A stretch of DNA of 64,000 bases from Sesamum alatum. Its lineage: Eukaryota; Streptophyta; Magnoliopsida; Lamiales; Pedaliaceae. The notes beneath the pieces are model-generated. The model did no database searches, was not told where the DNA came from, and saw only the letters and a list, made by a program, of their open reading frames with translations. A program made the translations under genes and the position numbers. The stretch covers positions 33,235,966 to 33,299,965 of the forward strand of contig JACGWO010000001.1 of the NCBI GenBank assembly GCA_034509735.1, written 5' to 3'. This document shows positions 1-10,690 of this stretch, piece by piece. The stretch's first letter is position 1; every line of letters starts with the position of its first letter.

Positions 1-161
1 TTATACGTTCATGAGATACACCGAATGCCCGGGAAAATTTCAAAGGCACACCCTTTGAAACGTGTTTTAATTTAAAAGCATGTTAAATTCCGTTTTAATT
101 TTTTAATTATACCGCGCTTCCGCATTCGCGCTTTTCCCGGGACAATCCACAATTACTTTCA
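1..161 (+). repeat. Right end of a family D LTR
   Basis: The first 161 bases match the terminal part of the complete D LTRs at 50752-52656 and 59716-61613: the block containing ACACCGAATGCCCGGG, the hairpin near 30-60, the GCGCTTCCGCATTCGCGC block, and the terminal CA at 160-161. The rest lies left of the window. It interrupts the gag gene of the minus-strand element AL, so the next five bases (GGTTG, 162-166) should be one copy of its target duplication. Whether it is a solo LTR or the end of a whole element cannot be seen. Confidence 0.85.
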
Positions 162-1018
162 GGTTGGAGAGGAGTTGTGGGCACTCCCTCTTCCAATGCC
201 ATTTCCCTTGACAATGCATGCAGACATCATTTGCCTTGGACCGCTGAGAACCACGGGCCTTCCCTTTCCCTTTCCTCGGTCCAACCGGAGCAATAGGGAC
301 GCCCGGAGCGCGAGCAGGGGCCGCAATCGTCTTCTCTTTGCCCTTCTTCCTCTTCCAGCATCCAGCCCTCTTGCCATTCACCTTGGAGGTCGAAGCCTCT
401 CCTATCAATACCGCCGGCGCCGACTTGTGGGTCATTGCCTCGTATTGGACCAGCATGTTGATCAACTCATGAATAGACTTCTCAAGTCCGTTCATATTGT
501 AGTTTACAACAAAGGGTCATAGGATAGAGGAAGCGACTGGAGGATCACGTCAATGTACGTGTCATTGTTAAGCCCAGCTTTAAGGTCCTCGAGTTTCTCC
601 ACTAGGGAGAGCATCTTGACCCCATGACTCTGTATAGACGCTCCTCCAGCGAGCTTGGTGCCAAAGAATGCTTTTGTGGCGGCATATCTAATATGCCTAT
701 CCGGAACCGCATAAACCTCGTTCATGCGGAGCATTATGGCGGAGACGTTGTCCAGCCTCTCATACTGCTTCTGGATGTCGTTAGACATCGAAGCCAGTAT
801 GATACTGCGTACTTTTCGGTTGTCCTCATGCCATTTCTCGAACGTCAAACGTTCTTCAGGCGTGGACCCCTCCGGTAAGTTGCTCGGTGGCGGCTCGTCC
901 AAGACGTAGCCTTGGTTCTCGAAACCGAGAACAATCATCAGGTTTCTCATCCAGTTCGAGTAGTTCGTTCCGTTGAATTTGTTAGTCTCGAGAATCATGG
1001 TTAATGGTTCTTAGACAT
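162..1018 (-). pseudogene. gag: gag pseudogene of AL
   Basis: This is a copia capsid/nucleocapsid gene; the product would coat element RNA in cytoplasmic particles. The N-terminal part carries the LETNKFNGTNYSNW motif typical of plant copia gag, and the C-terminal end has a CX2CX4HX4C zinc knuckle (CMHCQGKWHWKREC) just before the break at 162. The first ATG (1016-1018) is followed by a one-base deletion that brings a stop within six codons; ATG 996-998 reopens the frame. A second one-base deletion near 505-520 splits the frame at SYDP, and the rest is open from 495. Lysine- and glycine-rich basic stretches precede the knuckle. The gene is non-functional. Confidence 0.85.
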
Positions 1019-2828
1019 ATCTACATTAATGAAAATATAAAGCAGAAATTAGCAGATGATGGTAATATTATTGTTCAAATTGAAGACTTGGTCTTTTAGT
1101 CTTTAACCCTCCCACTATTTATACGAAAGTCCGCCACTCTCAAGCGGAGTTTCGGGAAACCATTTCCTAGTGGGCTTGGGATCCACAAGCGTAATCTCCA
1201 TGCCCCGCTTTTACGATTCACATGAAGAAGACCTCGTGGGAGATATCCAGTATCATTCTCATCCAATGAGATTCCCAAGATATTTTGCCTCACCTATTCG
1301 CATGGTTCCGAGGACTCCAAGCGAACCATGTTACTCAGTGTTGGGCCCCGACCCATCAACCAAATCATGCCTCAAACTGTCGCCCCCCACGACTCGTGAG
1401 ACAGGAAAACAGCGAGAACAGTCTTTTTGTTCACAACAATAGTGCAGCTTTCCCCCATTCCAAGTGTGCCACGACTCGTGAGACCACACTTGGGTAGTGG
1501 TAGCTTCCTCACTACATTGTTGTGGATGGAAGGCTCGGACAGACCAAAATACCATTTTGATCCAAGTCCGTTCTGGGCCTAATATTTAATTTGGTCCAAC
1601 CAAATGAGAGTTTAAGTGTGACCGAGACCTCATCACATTATGGTGTTTTAGCATGCATAAATATCTAATATTTAAAGCGATAAATTAAAAAACGACGCAT
1701 GCATAAAACATAGCATACCCCTGTTAGGATGATCACAAGCCCAACCTATGCGACCCACTGAGCCCGCAGTGAGTCTATGGTCTGTCTAGGGTGGTCCTAA
1801 ATTATATCAATAGTAATATACCCATTGTCATTCCAATGGGCCTTGTAGTGCTCTTGTTTCACGCCTTGATGCTCCTCCTTGGGGTCTCCGACTCCAATTG
1901 CTTGTTAAAATTGAAACCTCACCAATCCTATCTACTCTCATTACAACTGAAAGTAATACATCTGTAATTAAGAAAACAAGCTTTAACATCATGAGGCTGA
2001 AAATACGGGAGATGATAGTCCCAAAAACAAGAGGCACGCAGGCCCCACCTAACAGAAAATAAATAAACATTCATTCATCCATACACAAGGTCTAGGGCTT
2101 TGTGATCATCCCATGTTGATTCCATCAACTCACATAACATAATTATTCAAAATAATCATGCATAAATAACCAATGGATATTCCAAATACCCAAGTGATGT
2201 CCAACATCACAAAAGCATAAATATACAAATAATATGCAAAATTCAAATTTGAAATTTAATGGACATTTTAAACAATGCTTCCAATGCATGTATTAATCCC
2301 AAATTAATTAAGCAAATTTAATTCAAGGAATAATCCAATTATCCCAAAATCCAAAATGCAAAATTAACATATTTTCATAATATTGTGCAGAAAATACAGA
2401 AAATCGAATTTTCCGGAAAAAAGTCGAAAAACGGCACAAAACGGCCCAGCCGTTGTGCTGGCCGGCCGCCTGCGCGCCCTGCGCGCGCGCTGTGCCGCGC
2501 GCTGGCCCTCGGCCAGCAGCGGCCGGCTGCGCACAGCGCGCGCAGACGCCCGCCTGCGCGCGGCCACTGCCGGCTAGACCAATTTTTTTTTTTTTTTTGT
2601 GTTTTTCAAAAACTGTTTCAGCACAATAACATTAATATTATTCTGAAAATAAGCATGCAATTTTAGATCCAATCTAACAAAATTAAGCATGCCAAAAGTC
2701 CATTAAATCCAAACAATTGAATCATCATATTATTCATATATTTATGTAATCTAACATGCCAATAAAGCCATCTAAAAGCAAGTAGATCATGACAAACACA
2801 TAGATCTATGGCCCTTACATCGAACCGG
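1019..2828 (-). other. AL 5' leader (untranslated region)
   Basis: About 1.8 kb lies between PBS and gag, without a convincing gene. It holds two copies of the palindrome CACGACTCGTG (1388-1398 and 1470-1480), a block on the plus strand containing GATCACAAGCCCAACCTATG and ATGGTCTGTC that is shared with the leaders of A, B and E2, and a GC-rich island next to a T tract. Small open frames in either direction (for example 1096-1293 and 1828-2070) have no recognisable domain and look like chance. Confidence 0.75.
2443..2577. repeat. GC-rich island in AL leader
   Basis: A strongly GC- and CpG-rich block built of short GCGC, CTGCGCGC and GGCCGGC motifs sits in an otherwise AT-rich leader, bordered by a T17-18 tract (about 2581-2598). 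Element A has the same island about 65 bases shorter (30493-30562), so the block varies in length between copies. Confidence 0.7.
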
Positions 2829-2840
2829 GCTCTGATACCA
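2829..2840 (-). other. Primer-binding site, tRNA-iMet (AL)
   Basis: On the minus strand it reads TGGTATCAGAGC, the exact complement of the 3' end of plant initiator tRNA-Met, two bases inside the 5' LTR end at 2843. The match continues loosely into the T arm. This is where minus-strand cDNA synthesis would start. Confidence 0.9.
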
Positions 2841-2842
2841 CT

Positions 2843-5073
2843 TGAAGGACAAGCGGATCCGCCCGGGAGCGCGAGCGGAAGCGAGAAAAGCGAGAAATTG
2901 CGTAAATTTAAATCAAATTCAAAATACGCGAATCCCAAGGGGTGTACCCTTGGGTGCTCAACCGGGCGTTCGATGTAGGATGTGTAAATACTTAAAACAT
3001 ATATTTAAACACATAGGGCATAGATATACAAATGAAATCAATCAAAGCGTAATAAACCGTTACCTTTGATTGTTTAGCGTATGCTCCCGGCTACTAGCGT
3101 TGTTCCTTCTCCGGAATGTTCACGAAATCCAAACGTATGGATTCTCCAAAGGTGATCCACACCACACCGGAAGAAACACACGTTTTTCTTGCTAGAAAAG
3201 AACGGGTTTAGGAAGGAATCGGTTTAAGAGAAGAACACTATGAATTAGTGTTCTCTTAAACTTACTTTGTTCTTCTTCTTGATTCAAAATCAAGTGAAGA
3301 ACACAAGTGTAAGAGAGGGAGGGAGCACGAAATTTTGAGAGAGAGGAGAGGATTTTTGTCTTCTCTTTTTCCTAGAAAAAGATGAATAATGAATCACTTA
3401 TGCTTGGTGTTGTATATTCTAATATATATACATAATTAATGTGATTATTGGAATGTGTCTAGGTTCATCCAAGGATGTCTAGATTTCATTCCAATCAATC
3501 ACCATCAATTCTTCAATCAAGCCTACCAAAATTTATGGTATGATCAAATCATACCAAAAGGGAAGAGCTTGATTGGAGTTGATTTGTCTCTTTCCAAAAG
3601 AGATAAGTCAACATACCACCTAGCATGAAACATGGCTGATTTTGCTTCCTCCAAGGGAGCGTGTCGGCCATGTTTAATTAAGGAAAGAAGTCCAACTTCT
3701 TCCCATTCCAAATTAGGAATTATTTCTCCTCTCGGGTATAATTTAACGTACCGGGTTTTATCGTAATCCAATTACGACGAACCCAATATTAAATCCAATT
3801 TAATGTCCACTTAAATTATTCCCGTTGATCTTTTAATCCAATTAAAAGATCCAATGTCTCAACATCTCAACTTTCCATATTTAATCGAAAATCCAATTTA
3901 CCGATTAAATGAAAGCCCGACACAATATCGGTCCGTCCATCCAATGGACTTTCCCTTAAGTAATCCAATTACTTATTTTTATCCTTTGAGATTGACTCCA
4001 AGTCGATCTCTCAACCTCCTCGGTGATTTGTGTGTGACCCTTTAGGTTCACCCTCAGCTAGACTTGGGCCCGTGTCCCACAAGGGCCTGTTACCATTGGT
4101 GGCCGTCTAGCAACGGTCCATGGCACTAGAGACTAGGTGAATTGGCGTGAACATTTAGGCACCGATTCCGTATGGGTACGATCCTTCCGTCTACCGTCTC
4201 CCGGCCTTAGTCTAGGGTATGGAATTGGGCGTCGGTTCCCATCCTTGACTAGGCATCTATGCTTAATACTCGAGACCACGTATGCTTCATTGCGTCGACA
4301 CAGGAAACCATTCCCTGTTCGACCAACCACTGTGGCCACAGCTTCAAACAGCATGAACGTGTCTCCGAGTGCATAGGAGATACCTCTGTCACATACTGAC
4401 AGGAGACGGATCCTCTTCTTGGAATCCACCGTCCTCGCTACACATTCTGACTGCACTGGACAAGGCTTATGATAATCATCTTACAGAATGATTACCTCTC
4501 GCCAGATCCAAGATACAGCCGTCCTGTGCACGCGACTGCCATGATCCCTCAAGTCTGAGGATTACTCCCGTACTATCGGAACCGGGGAAACCCAATCATA
4601 CCGACCAAGCCTCCAAGGCTTCCATATGATGATCCCCGCAAGTCAGTCCAGTCGGCTCGACCCCAGTCGACCAACCCATCAAGATCGTGTAGGCGTCCCA
4701 CGCCTGTCGCCGATGAAACACGGCACTCATCCAATGAACACGACTCTTGATGCAAGTCTAAATAGGACTCTCGATGCCCTGTCTCGAGGTCCTCGACTTG
4801 GAACGTTTCAGACCCAACTCTTAATCAGTTGGTTTCATGACCACCATCCAATGCGTGGCCCAACTGCATGAGTTGTTATCCATGGTCTGTGGGCTTTGTT
4901 GCGATATAAGTTAAACACCATTTTAACAAATGTAAGATGAGCGCAACAAAGAAGGTACCATTGGTGACGAACACTCATCTTATTCATCACATAATAATAT
5001 TACATTCACATCAAGTTGTCGGATAGGTTACAAATTGCCAAACCTATTGGCTTTCTGGTCACCTATTCCAACA
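2843..5073 (-). repeat. 5' LTR of AL (family A, 2231 bp)
   Basis: It runs on the minus strand from TGTTGGAATAGG (ending at 5073) to TTGTCCTTCA (2843), bounded by TG and CA. Its length equals the A element LTR at 28003-30232 (2230 bp). The U3 part holds the palindrome chain 3536-4010. A stem-loop with arms CCCAAGGG/CCCTTGGG lies at 2934-2954. A 107-codon sense-strand frame (4133-4456) is open here and in other copies, but it shows no sign of coding selection. Confidence 0.9.
3536..4010. repeat. Chain of palindromes with CCA centres (A LTR U3)
   Basis: Eleven inverted repeats follow one another in 475 bp, and most have a three-base centre CCA: 3578-3612 (16-bp arms, two wobble pairs), 3685-3701, 3761-3777 (arm TCGTAAT), 3788-3804 (ATTAAAT), 3827-3851 (GATCTTTTAAT, perfect), 3879-3910 (nested), 3935-3949 (GTCCAT), 3957-3975 (TAAGTAAT), 3988-4010 (GAGATTGACT, one mismatch). 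Two have centre CAA: 3536-3556 (TGGTATGAT) and the one near 3915-3931. Arms differ from each other but each is matched by its partner. The function is unknown. Confidence 0.85.
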
Positions 5074-5823
5074 TGTTCGACCAACCACTGTGGCCACAGC
5101 TTCAAACAGTATGAACGTGTATTAGAGTGCATAAGAGATACCTCTGTCACATACTGACAGGGGACGGATCCTCTTCTTGGAATCCATCGTCCTCGCTACA
5201 CATTCCGACTGCACTGGACAAGGCTTATGATAATCATCTTACATAATGATTACCTCTTGCCAGATCCAAGATACAACTATCATGTGCACACGACTGCCAT
5301 GATTCCTCAAGTCTGAGGATTACTCCCGTACTATCGAAACCGGGGAAAACCAATCATACCGACCAAGCCTCCAAGGCTTCTATATGATGATCCCCGCGAG
5401 TCAGTCCAGTCGGCTCGACCCCAGTCGACCAACCCATCAAGATCGTGTAGGCCGCCCGTCGCCGATGAAACACGGCACTCATCCAATGAACACGACTCTT
5501 GACGCAAGTCTCAATAGGACTCTCGATGCCCTGTCTCGAGGTCCTCGACTTGGAACATTTCAGACCCAACTCTTAATCAGTTGGTTTCATGACCACCATC
5601 CAATGCGTGGCCCAACTGCACGAGTTGTTAACCATGGTCTGTGGGCTTTGTTGCGATATAAGTTAAACACCGTTTTAATAAATGTAAGATGAGCGCAACA
5701 AAGAAGGTACCATTAGTGACGAACACTCATCTTATTCATCACATAATAATATTACATCTACATCAAGTTGTCGAATAGGTTACAAATTGCCAAACCTATT
5801 GATTTTCTGGTCACCTATTCTAA
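5074..5823 (-). repeat. Truncated family A LTR
   Basis: This 750-bp piece repeats the right part of an A LTR; its first bases correspond to 4316 in the AL LTR. It ends at CTATTCTAA, two or three bases short of the normal terminus, and then switches to family C LTR sequence. The simplest reading is that AL inserted into an older A LTR and left this part on its right side; a tandem duplication is the alternative. Confidence 0.75.
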
Positions 5824-5825
5824 TA

Positions 5826-6938
5826 GATCGGCCTGAGAGATGAACGCGTATAGCGGAAGCGCGAAAGATTTCATAATAAAAATTGTAAAGCATAATTAAA
5901 TGGAATTTAAAGCATGCATAACATACATAAACGAATCAAGGGGTGTGCCCTTCATTCTCCCGAGCGTTTAGTGTATCTCATGTTCAATAAAACATAACAT
6001 GGAGGCCATAGAATTTGAACCGAAAAGCATAATTAAAGAACCTACCCGGTTTTAGTTTTGTCTTCATTCGGCTACGTGCATTGTTCCCCGTTTTGCACCA
6101 AGATCTCAAGAAACAGACCCTCTAAATCATCTCACTCGCTACAATAGAAAGCAAATAACCCTTGTGCTAGCAAGAAATTATTTGGGGGAGAAGAGACATC
6201 GATACACGCTATCAATTAACGCAATTGACGTCTCTTATGTTCTAGCTTGAATAAATCAAGAAGAACCAAGTAAAAATCTTGGAGAGTGTGAGAGAGGGTG
6301 GACGAAAACTTCGAGAGAGATTGTGAGCTGAGAGTTGTAAAGATTAGTAGGTGTATGTGTGTGTTTTTGAGTATTTATAGAAAATAGATCTTCCTATTCC
6401 TACTCAACCTCTTCTAAAGAGGCACACTTGACTAGGATTTTGACCTAGTTAAATCCTAGTCAAACTAGGCTTTGATTAAGTCAAATTAATCATGGCCCTT
6501 CATCTCATCAATCCCTTGATCAAATCTTGTCATCCATTTTGATGGGGTTTATGGAATGGGCCTATTTAATTCTAAAATAGTCCTATGGACTTTATATTAA
6601 ATCCTATTTAATATACCAAGCCCATTAATTAATTAATGGAATGGACTTTATTTAATTCTAAATTAAATAGTCCCATGGACTTTAAATTAAATCCTATTTA
6701 ATATATCAAGCCCATTAATTAATTCACCCTTTTAATCTAATTAAAAGGGAAGTCCATGCTTTATAAAATCCATAAATCTAATTTATGAACTCAAGCCCGA
6801 TTATTCCAAATAATCCATCGAGGCTTGAATCTCCAAGAAGTATAATTTAATTCCATTAAATTAAACCTTCTCCCGGAATTAATTCCAAATTAATTCCCTT
6901 TCATTTGGTGTAGCGGGTGTGACTCTTTAGGTTCACCT
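5826..6938 (-). repeat. Family C LTR, left piece (host of X)
   Basis: It matches the left half of the complete C LTR at 14749-16992, but lacks its first ~14 bases, which were lost at the junction with the A LTR fragment. It stops at TTCACCT (6938), where element X begins. The sequence resumes at 22487 after X, with CACCT present on both sides. The hairpin stem near 5934-5958 has one mismatch. Confidence 0.85.
6555..6725. repeat. Two-unit tandem repeat in C LTR
   Basis: Two tandem units of about 85 bp, each containing TTTAATTCTAAA-type palindromes, a CATGGACTTTA box and CCAAGCCCATTAATT. The other complete C LTR has three units at 15501-15766. Confidence 0.75.
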
Positions 6939-8938
6939 TGAAAGAAATCGTGGATCGTCCCGGGAAATTGCGCGAATGCGGAAGCGCGATATAAAATAAA
7001 ATACAAAAATTAAGGCATGCTTTAATTAATTAAAGAACACGCTAAAGGGGTGTACTCTTGAGATTCCCGGGAGTTCGGTGTATCTCATGATTAAAAAACA
7101 TGTATAAAAGATTATGGAGGCCATCGGGTAAAAAATAAAAGGAGGCGAAAACGTAAACCGAGACCTACCCGTTGTCGTTTTCGTCTTCAACGGCTACACG
7201 CGTTGTTCCCCGTTTTGCACCAAGATCTCGTTCTTGAGACCCTCCAAATCGTGACACACGATCCACCCACGTATCTTGTACATCGTGCTAGCAACGAACA
7301 AGTGTATATTTTGGAGTGGATGAATCAACGACACGTTATCAATTAACGGTATTGATTCATCAATGTTCTAGTGTTCCAAGAACAAAAGAACAAGAAAATA
7401 TATATTTCTTGGAGAGAGTGGAGAGAGAGGGCGGACGAGAGAGATGGGAGAGGGGGCCGAAAATTGTGTGTTGTGTGTGTGTGTTGGAATTTCATATCCT
7501 TCAATTGTTGGAGGCTAGAGGTTTATATAGAGGAGGAGTTTAATCCTCTTTAAACTCCAACTCTAAGAACTCTAATTTGACTAGGATTTTGACCTAGTCA
7601 AAGTCCTAGTCAAACTAGTGTTTGACCTAGTCAAACCAATCCTAGCCTTCCATCTCCCCTTTCCATCTCAACCGTTGATTTTAATTTAATGGAATATTTA
7701 AATTCCATTAAATATTCCAAAAGGCCAAATAAATATAATAAATAAATATTAATATTTATTCTAGGCCCATTAAATCAATTCCCTTAATAAATCCAATTTA
7801 TTAATTTAATTCTCTTTATCAAATAGAAGGAATTAATTTCTCCAAGAAAATATAGGACCCGATTAAATCTAATTTAATCATTCCTTTACTCCAATATTTA
7901 ATTCCAAATTAAATACTTAAGTGTGTGTGTGGATAGTGTGTGACTCTTTAGGTTCACCTTTCAGCTAGATTGGTCGGATTCCTAGAATCCGCCCGTTACC
8001 ATGGGTGGCCATCTAGCAACGGTCCATGGCACTAGAGACTAGGTGAAATAATCGGGGATGAACATTTAGGCCCTAACAGTACACTTGTCCTTCTGTCTTC
8101 GGTCTCATCACTTAGAGTCTAGGGCACGGAAAATGCAGGTACCCATTTTGGACCTAAGTGTCGGTCTGTCCTTACTAAACGCCGCAAGGGAAACCTTCCC
8201 TTCTGTTCAGTTACTGTGGCCACAGATTTTAGGGACAAGACACAGAGCATACATGAGACTCAACTGTCAATACCTTTTGACAGGAGACAGATCCTTTCTT
8301 GGAAACTACTGTCACTCAGTACACCCGAGCTGCACTAGACATGGCTTATGACTACTCAAGAGTATTTTGGCAATCTCTCACCATATCTAAGATACAGACC
8401 TGATGCACAGGTAAACTCAGCAGTTCCTCAAGTCAAAGGACTTGACCTGTACCGTTGGAACCGGGAATACGTCATACCTTGCAGACCATACTCAAGGTCC
8501 TCCGTAAGACGGTTCCCGCGAGTCACCTCAGTCAGCTGCTTCCTAGCATGCTGACCTACTAACACTGCTTAGACGACCTTCGTCACCCGTCGATGAAATA
8601 CGACAGCAGATGCTTAGTGCAAGTCTCAAAGGGAATCCCGGTACCTATTTTCGGGATTCCTTGACTTGGAGATTTCCGGACTCATTCAGTAATACTGATT
8701 TCATGGACCTACCTCCAAGCGTAGTCCCAATCCCCGAAATCGATTCTCAGTCCGTGGGCATTGTTTGCGTAGTGAACAAATATGTAAAAAAACAGATATA
8801 AGTGAACGTAAACAAAGTATTGCCATATGAACTTTTCACTTCTTTATTCATATATGTTTTATCAAACACCTGAAATTTTCTAGACATAGGTTACACATTC
8901 CTGCCAAAAATTGGCTTACATGGTCACCTATTCTAACA
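6939..8938 (-). repeat. 3' LTR of X (family B, 2000 bp)
   Basis: It runs on the minus strand from TGTTAGAATAGG (ending at 8938) to CGATTTCTTTCA (6939). The PPT lies directly upstream. It is more diverged from the other B LTRs than they are from each other; the stem-loop near 7045-7070 is partly lost. A TATA-like block and a pyrimidine-rich tract follow the same order as in the other B LTRs. Confidence 0.9.
7576..7915. repeat. Palindrome chain and W-box cluster (B LTR U3)
   Basis: Consecutive palindromes: 7576-7602 (arm TTTGACTAGG), 7620-7636 (arm GTTTGAC, centre CTA), 7685-7712 (arm TTTAATGGAAT), 7741-7760 (perfect, no centre), 7784-7804 (arm TTAATAAAT, centre CCA), 7861-7879 (arm GATTAAAT, centre CTA), 7895-7915 (arm TATTTAATT, centre CCA). 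The first two are made of TTGAC cores, the site bound by plant WRKY factors, upstream of the TATA box in element orientation. Confidence 0.8.
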
Positions 8939-8953
8939 ATCTCCCACTTGACC
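8939..8953 (-). other. Polypurine tract of X
   Basis: On the minus strand it reads GGTCAAGTGGGAGAT directly before the LTR start TGTTAG. This is the plus-strand primer site for cDNA synthesis, and it is identical in B and A2. Confidence 0.85.
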
Positions 8954-8954
8954 T

Positions 8955-9518
8955 TTAAAGCCAATTGCCCATATGTCTAATCCCCATCTTCTCAAGATGT
9001 TGCGTATGAGCGCTCTGCGACATAGGCTTTGTCAGCGGGTCTGCTGTGTTGTCTGCTGAGTTGACTCGGTCCATCCGGACGTCACCTCTTCCTACCATGT
9101 CTCTAAGAAGATGGTAGCGTCTAAGAATGTGTTTGGAATGGTGATGAGATCTCGGTTCCTTTGCTTGCGCTATTGCACCGTTGTTATCACAGAAGATGAC
9201 AACAGGCTCGGCGATGCTAGGCACCACACCCAACTCTTGGATGTAGTTTCTCATCCAAACCGCTTCCTTAGCAGCTTCTGAAGCTGCTATGTATTCCGCC
9301 TCTGTGGTGGAGTCAGCAATGGTTGCTTGCTTGGAGCTTTTCCAAGCTACTACTCCTCCATTGAGTTTGAATACGTATCCTGATTGAGACTTAACATCAT
9401 CGTCATCAGACTGAAAGCTAGCGTCGCTAAAGCCTTCCAGAATTAGTTCTCCATTGCCATAGACTAAGAACATCTCCTTAGTCCTCCTTAGGTACTTAAG
9501 GATGCCCTTAACAGCATT
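8955..9518 (-). pseudogene. RNase H domain of X
   Basis: The end of the copia polyprotein, which would remove RNA from the RNA/DNA hybrid. The open part (172 codons from 9473) includes SDASFQ, STTEAEY, FCDNNGA and NTADPLTKP, carrying the acidic residues expected at the active site. The link to RT is cut by a TGA in place of a conserved Trp codon at 9519-9521. The match to the B element (37228-37920) is close. Confidence 0.85.
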
Positions 9519-10690
9519 TCAATGTGCCTCTCCTGCGCAGGACTGATATCTGCTTGTTACGCTCAAAGCGTATGCAATGTCAGGACTAGTGCAATGGACC
9601 GCATATTGGATGCTACCTACGGCAGAAGCATAGGGGATGAATTTCATCCTTTCAAGTTCCTCATCAGTCTGTGGGGACTGTCTCTTGGACAACTTGATCC
9701 CATGCCTCATGGGAAGGAATCCTCGTTTGGAGTTGTCCATTCGATATCTCTTTAGGACTTTCTCCATATACGAGTTTGGGGTGAGCCCTAATATTCTTTT
9801 AGATCTGTCCCTGACAATCTGGATGCCTAGGATGTAGGAGGCTTCACCCAAGTCCTTCATGGAAAACTGGGTTGACAACCATGCTTTTGTGTTTCCTAAC
9901 ATTCTAACGTCATTCCCAATGAGTAGAACGTCATCCACGTAAAGCACTAGGAACACTATTGAGCTCCCACTGACTTTCTTGTATACACAAGGGTCGGATT
10001 CGTTTTTGATGAAGTCATAACCCCGTATTACTTTGTCAAAGCGAATGTTCCAACTTCGGGAGGCTTGTTTGAGGCCATAGATGGACTTTTTGGAGGCGAC
10101 AGATTTTCTGTTCTTCTCAAGTAACCGTGAAACCCTCCGGCTGATCCATATAGATCTCTTCTTCAACGAAACCGTTGAGGAAGGCTGTTTTCACGTCCAT
10201 CTGCCATATCTCATAGTCATACCATGCTGCTATGGCGAGCAGGATCCGAATGGACTTAGCCATGGCTACTGGCGAGTAGGTATCCTCAAAATCGACCCCC
10301 GGTCGTTGAGTGTATACCTTAGCTACAAGCCTAGCCTTAAGGTTGTGACTTCTCCATCAACGCCAAGTTTGCGCTTGTAGACCCACTTACAGCCTACTGG
10401 CTTAACACCTTTCGGTGGATCTACAAGACTCCAGACTTGGTTCTCGTTCATGGAGTCCATTTCGGCTTTTATGGCCTCAAGCCATTTCCCGGAGTCGATG
10501 TCAGACATCTATTCTCCATATGTCTTAGGATCATTATCCAAAAGATCGGTCGCTCCTAGAAAGCCATATCTCATTGGAGGTCTGGACTCTCTAGTGGACT
10601 TACGGAGAACAGGAACGTCAGTGGTGACTGTGGGCGCTGACTGTATCGGAGCCGGTGGTTCAGGAACAGGGGCTGGCTATTCCTGAGGTT
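9519..10690 (-). pseudogene. Reverse transcriptase domain of X
   Basis: RVT_2-type copia reverse transcriptase. The C-terminal part (9519-10166) has SIYGLKQASRSWN and the catalytic YVDD (in LYVDDVLLIGND). The N-terminal part (10323-10508) has KWLEAIKAEMDSM and VGCKWVYKRKLG. Between them a missing base near 10345 shifts the frame (TTLRLGL instead of the conserved TFKARLVAKG), and at least one more shift lies in the region around 10130-10165. The protein would be non-functional. Confidence 0.85.

Larger units (their letters stand above)
162..5073 (-). mobile_element. Copia element AL (family A), 5' part only
   Basis: Reading on the minus strand, the order is 5' LTR (2843-5073), PBS (2829-2840), leader and gag; the element is then cut at 162 by the D LTR. 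Protease, integrase, RT, RNase H and the 3' LTR would lie left of the window. It closely matches element A at 28003-32850 but differs by single-base indels and a shorter or longer GC-rich tract, so the two are separate insertions of one family. The right flank TGTTC (5074-5078) is the predicted target duplication. Confidence 0.85.
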
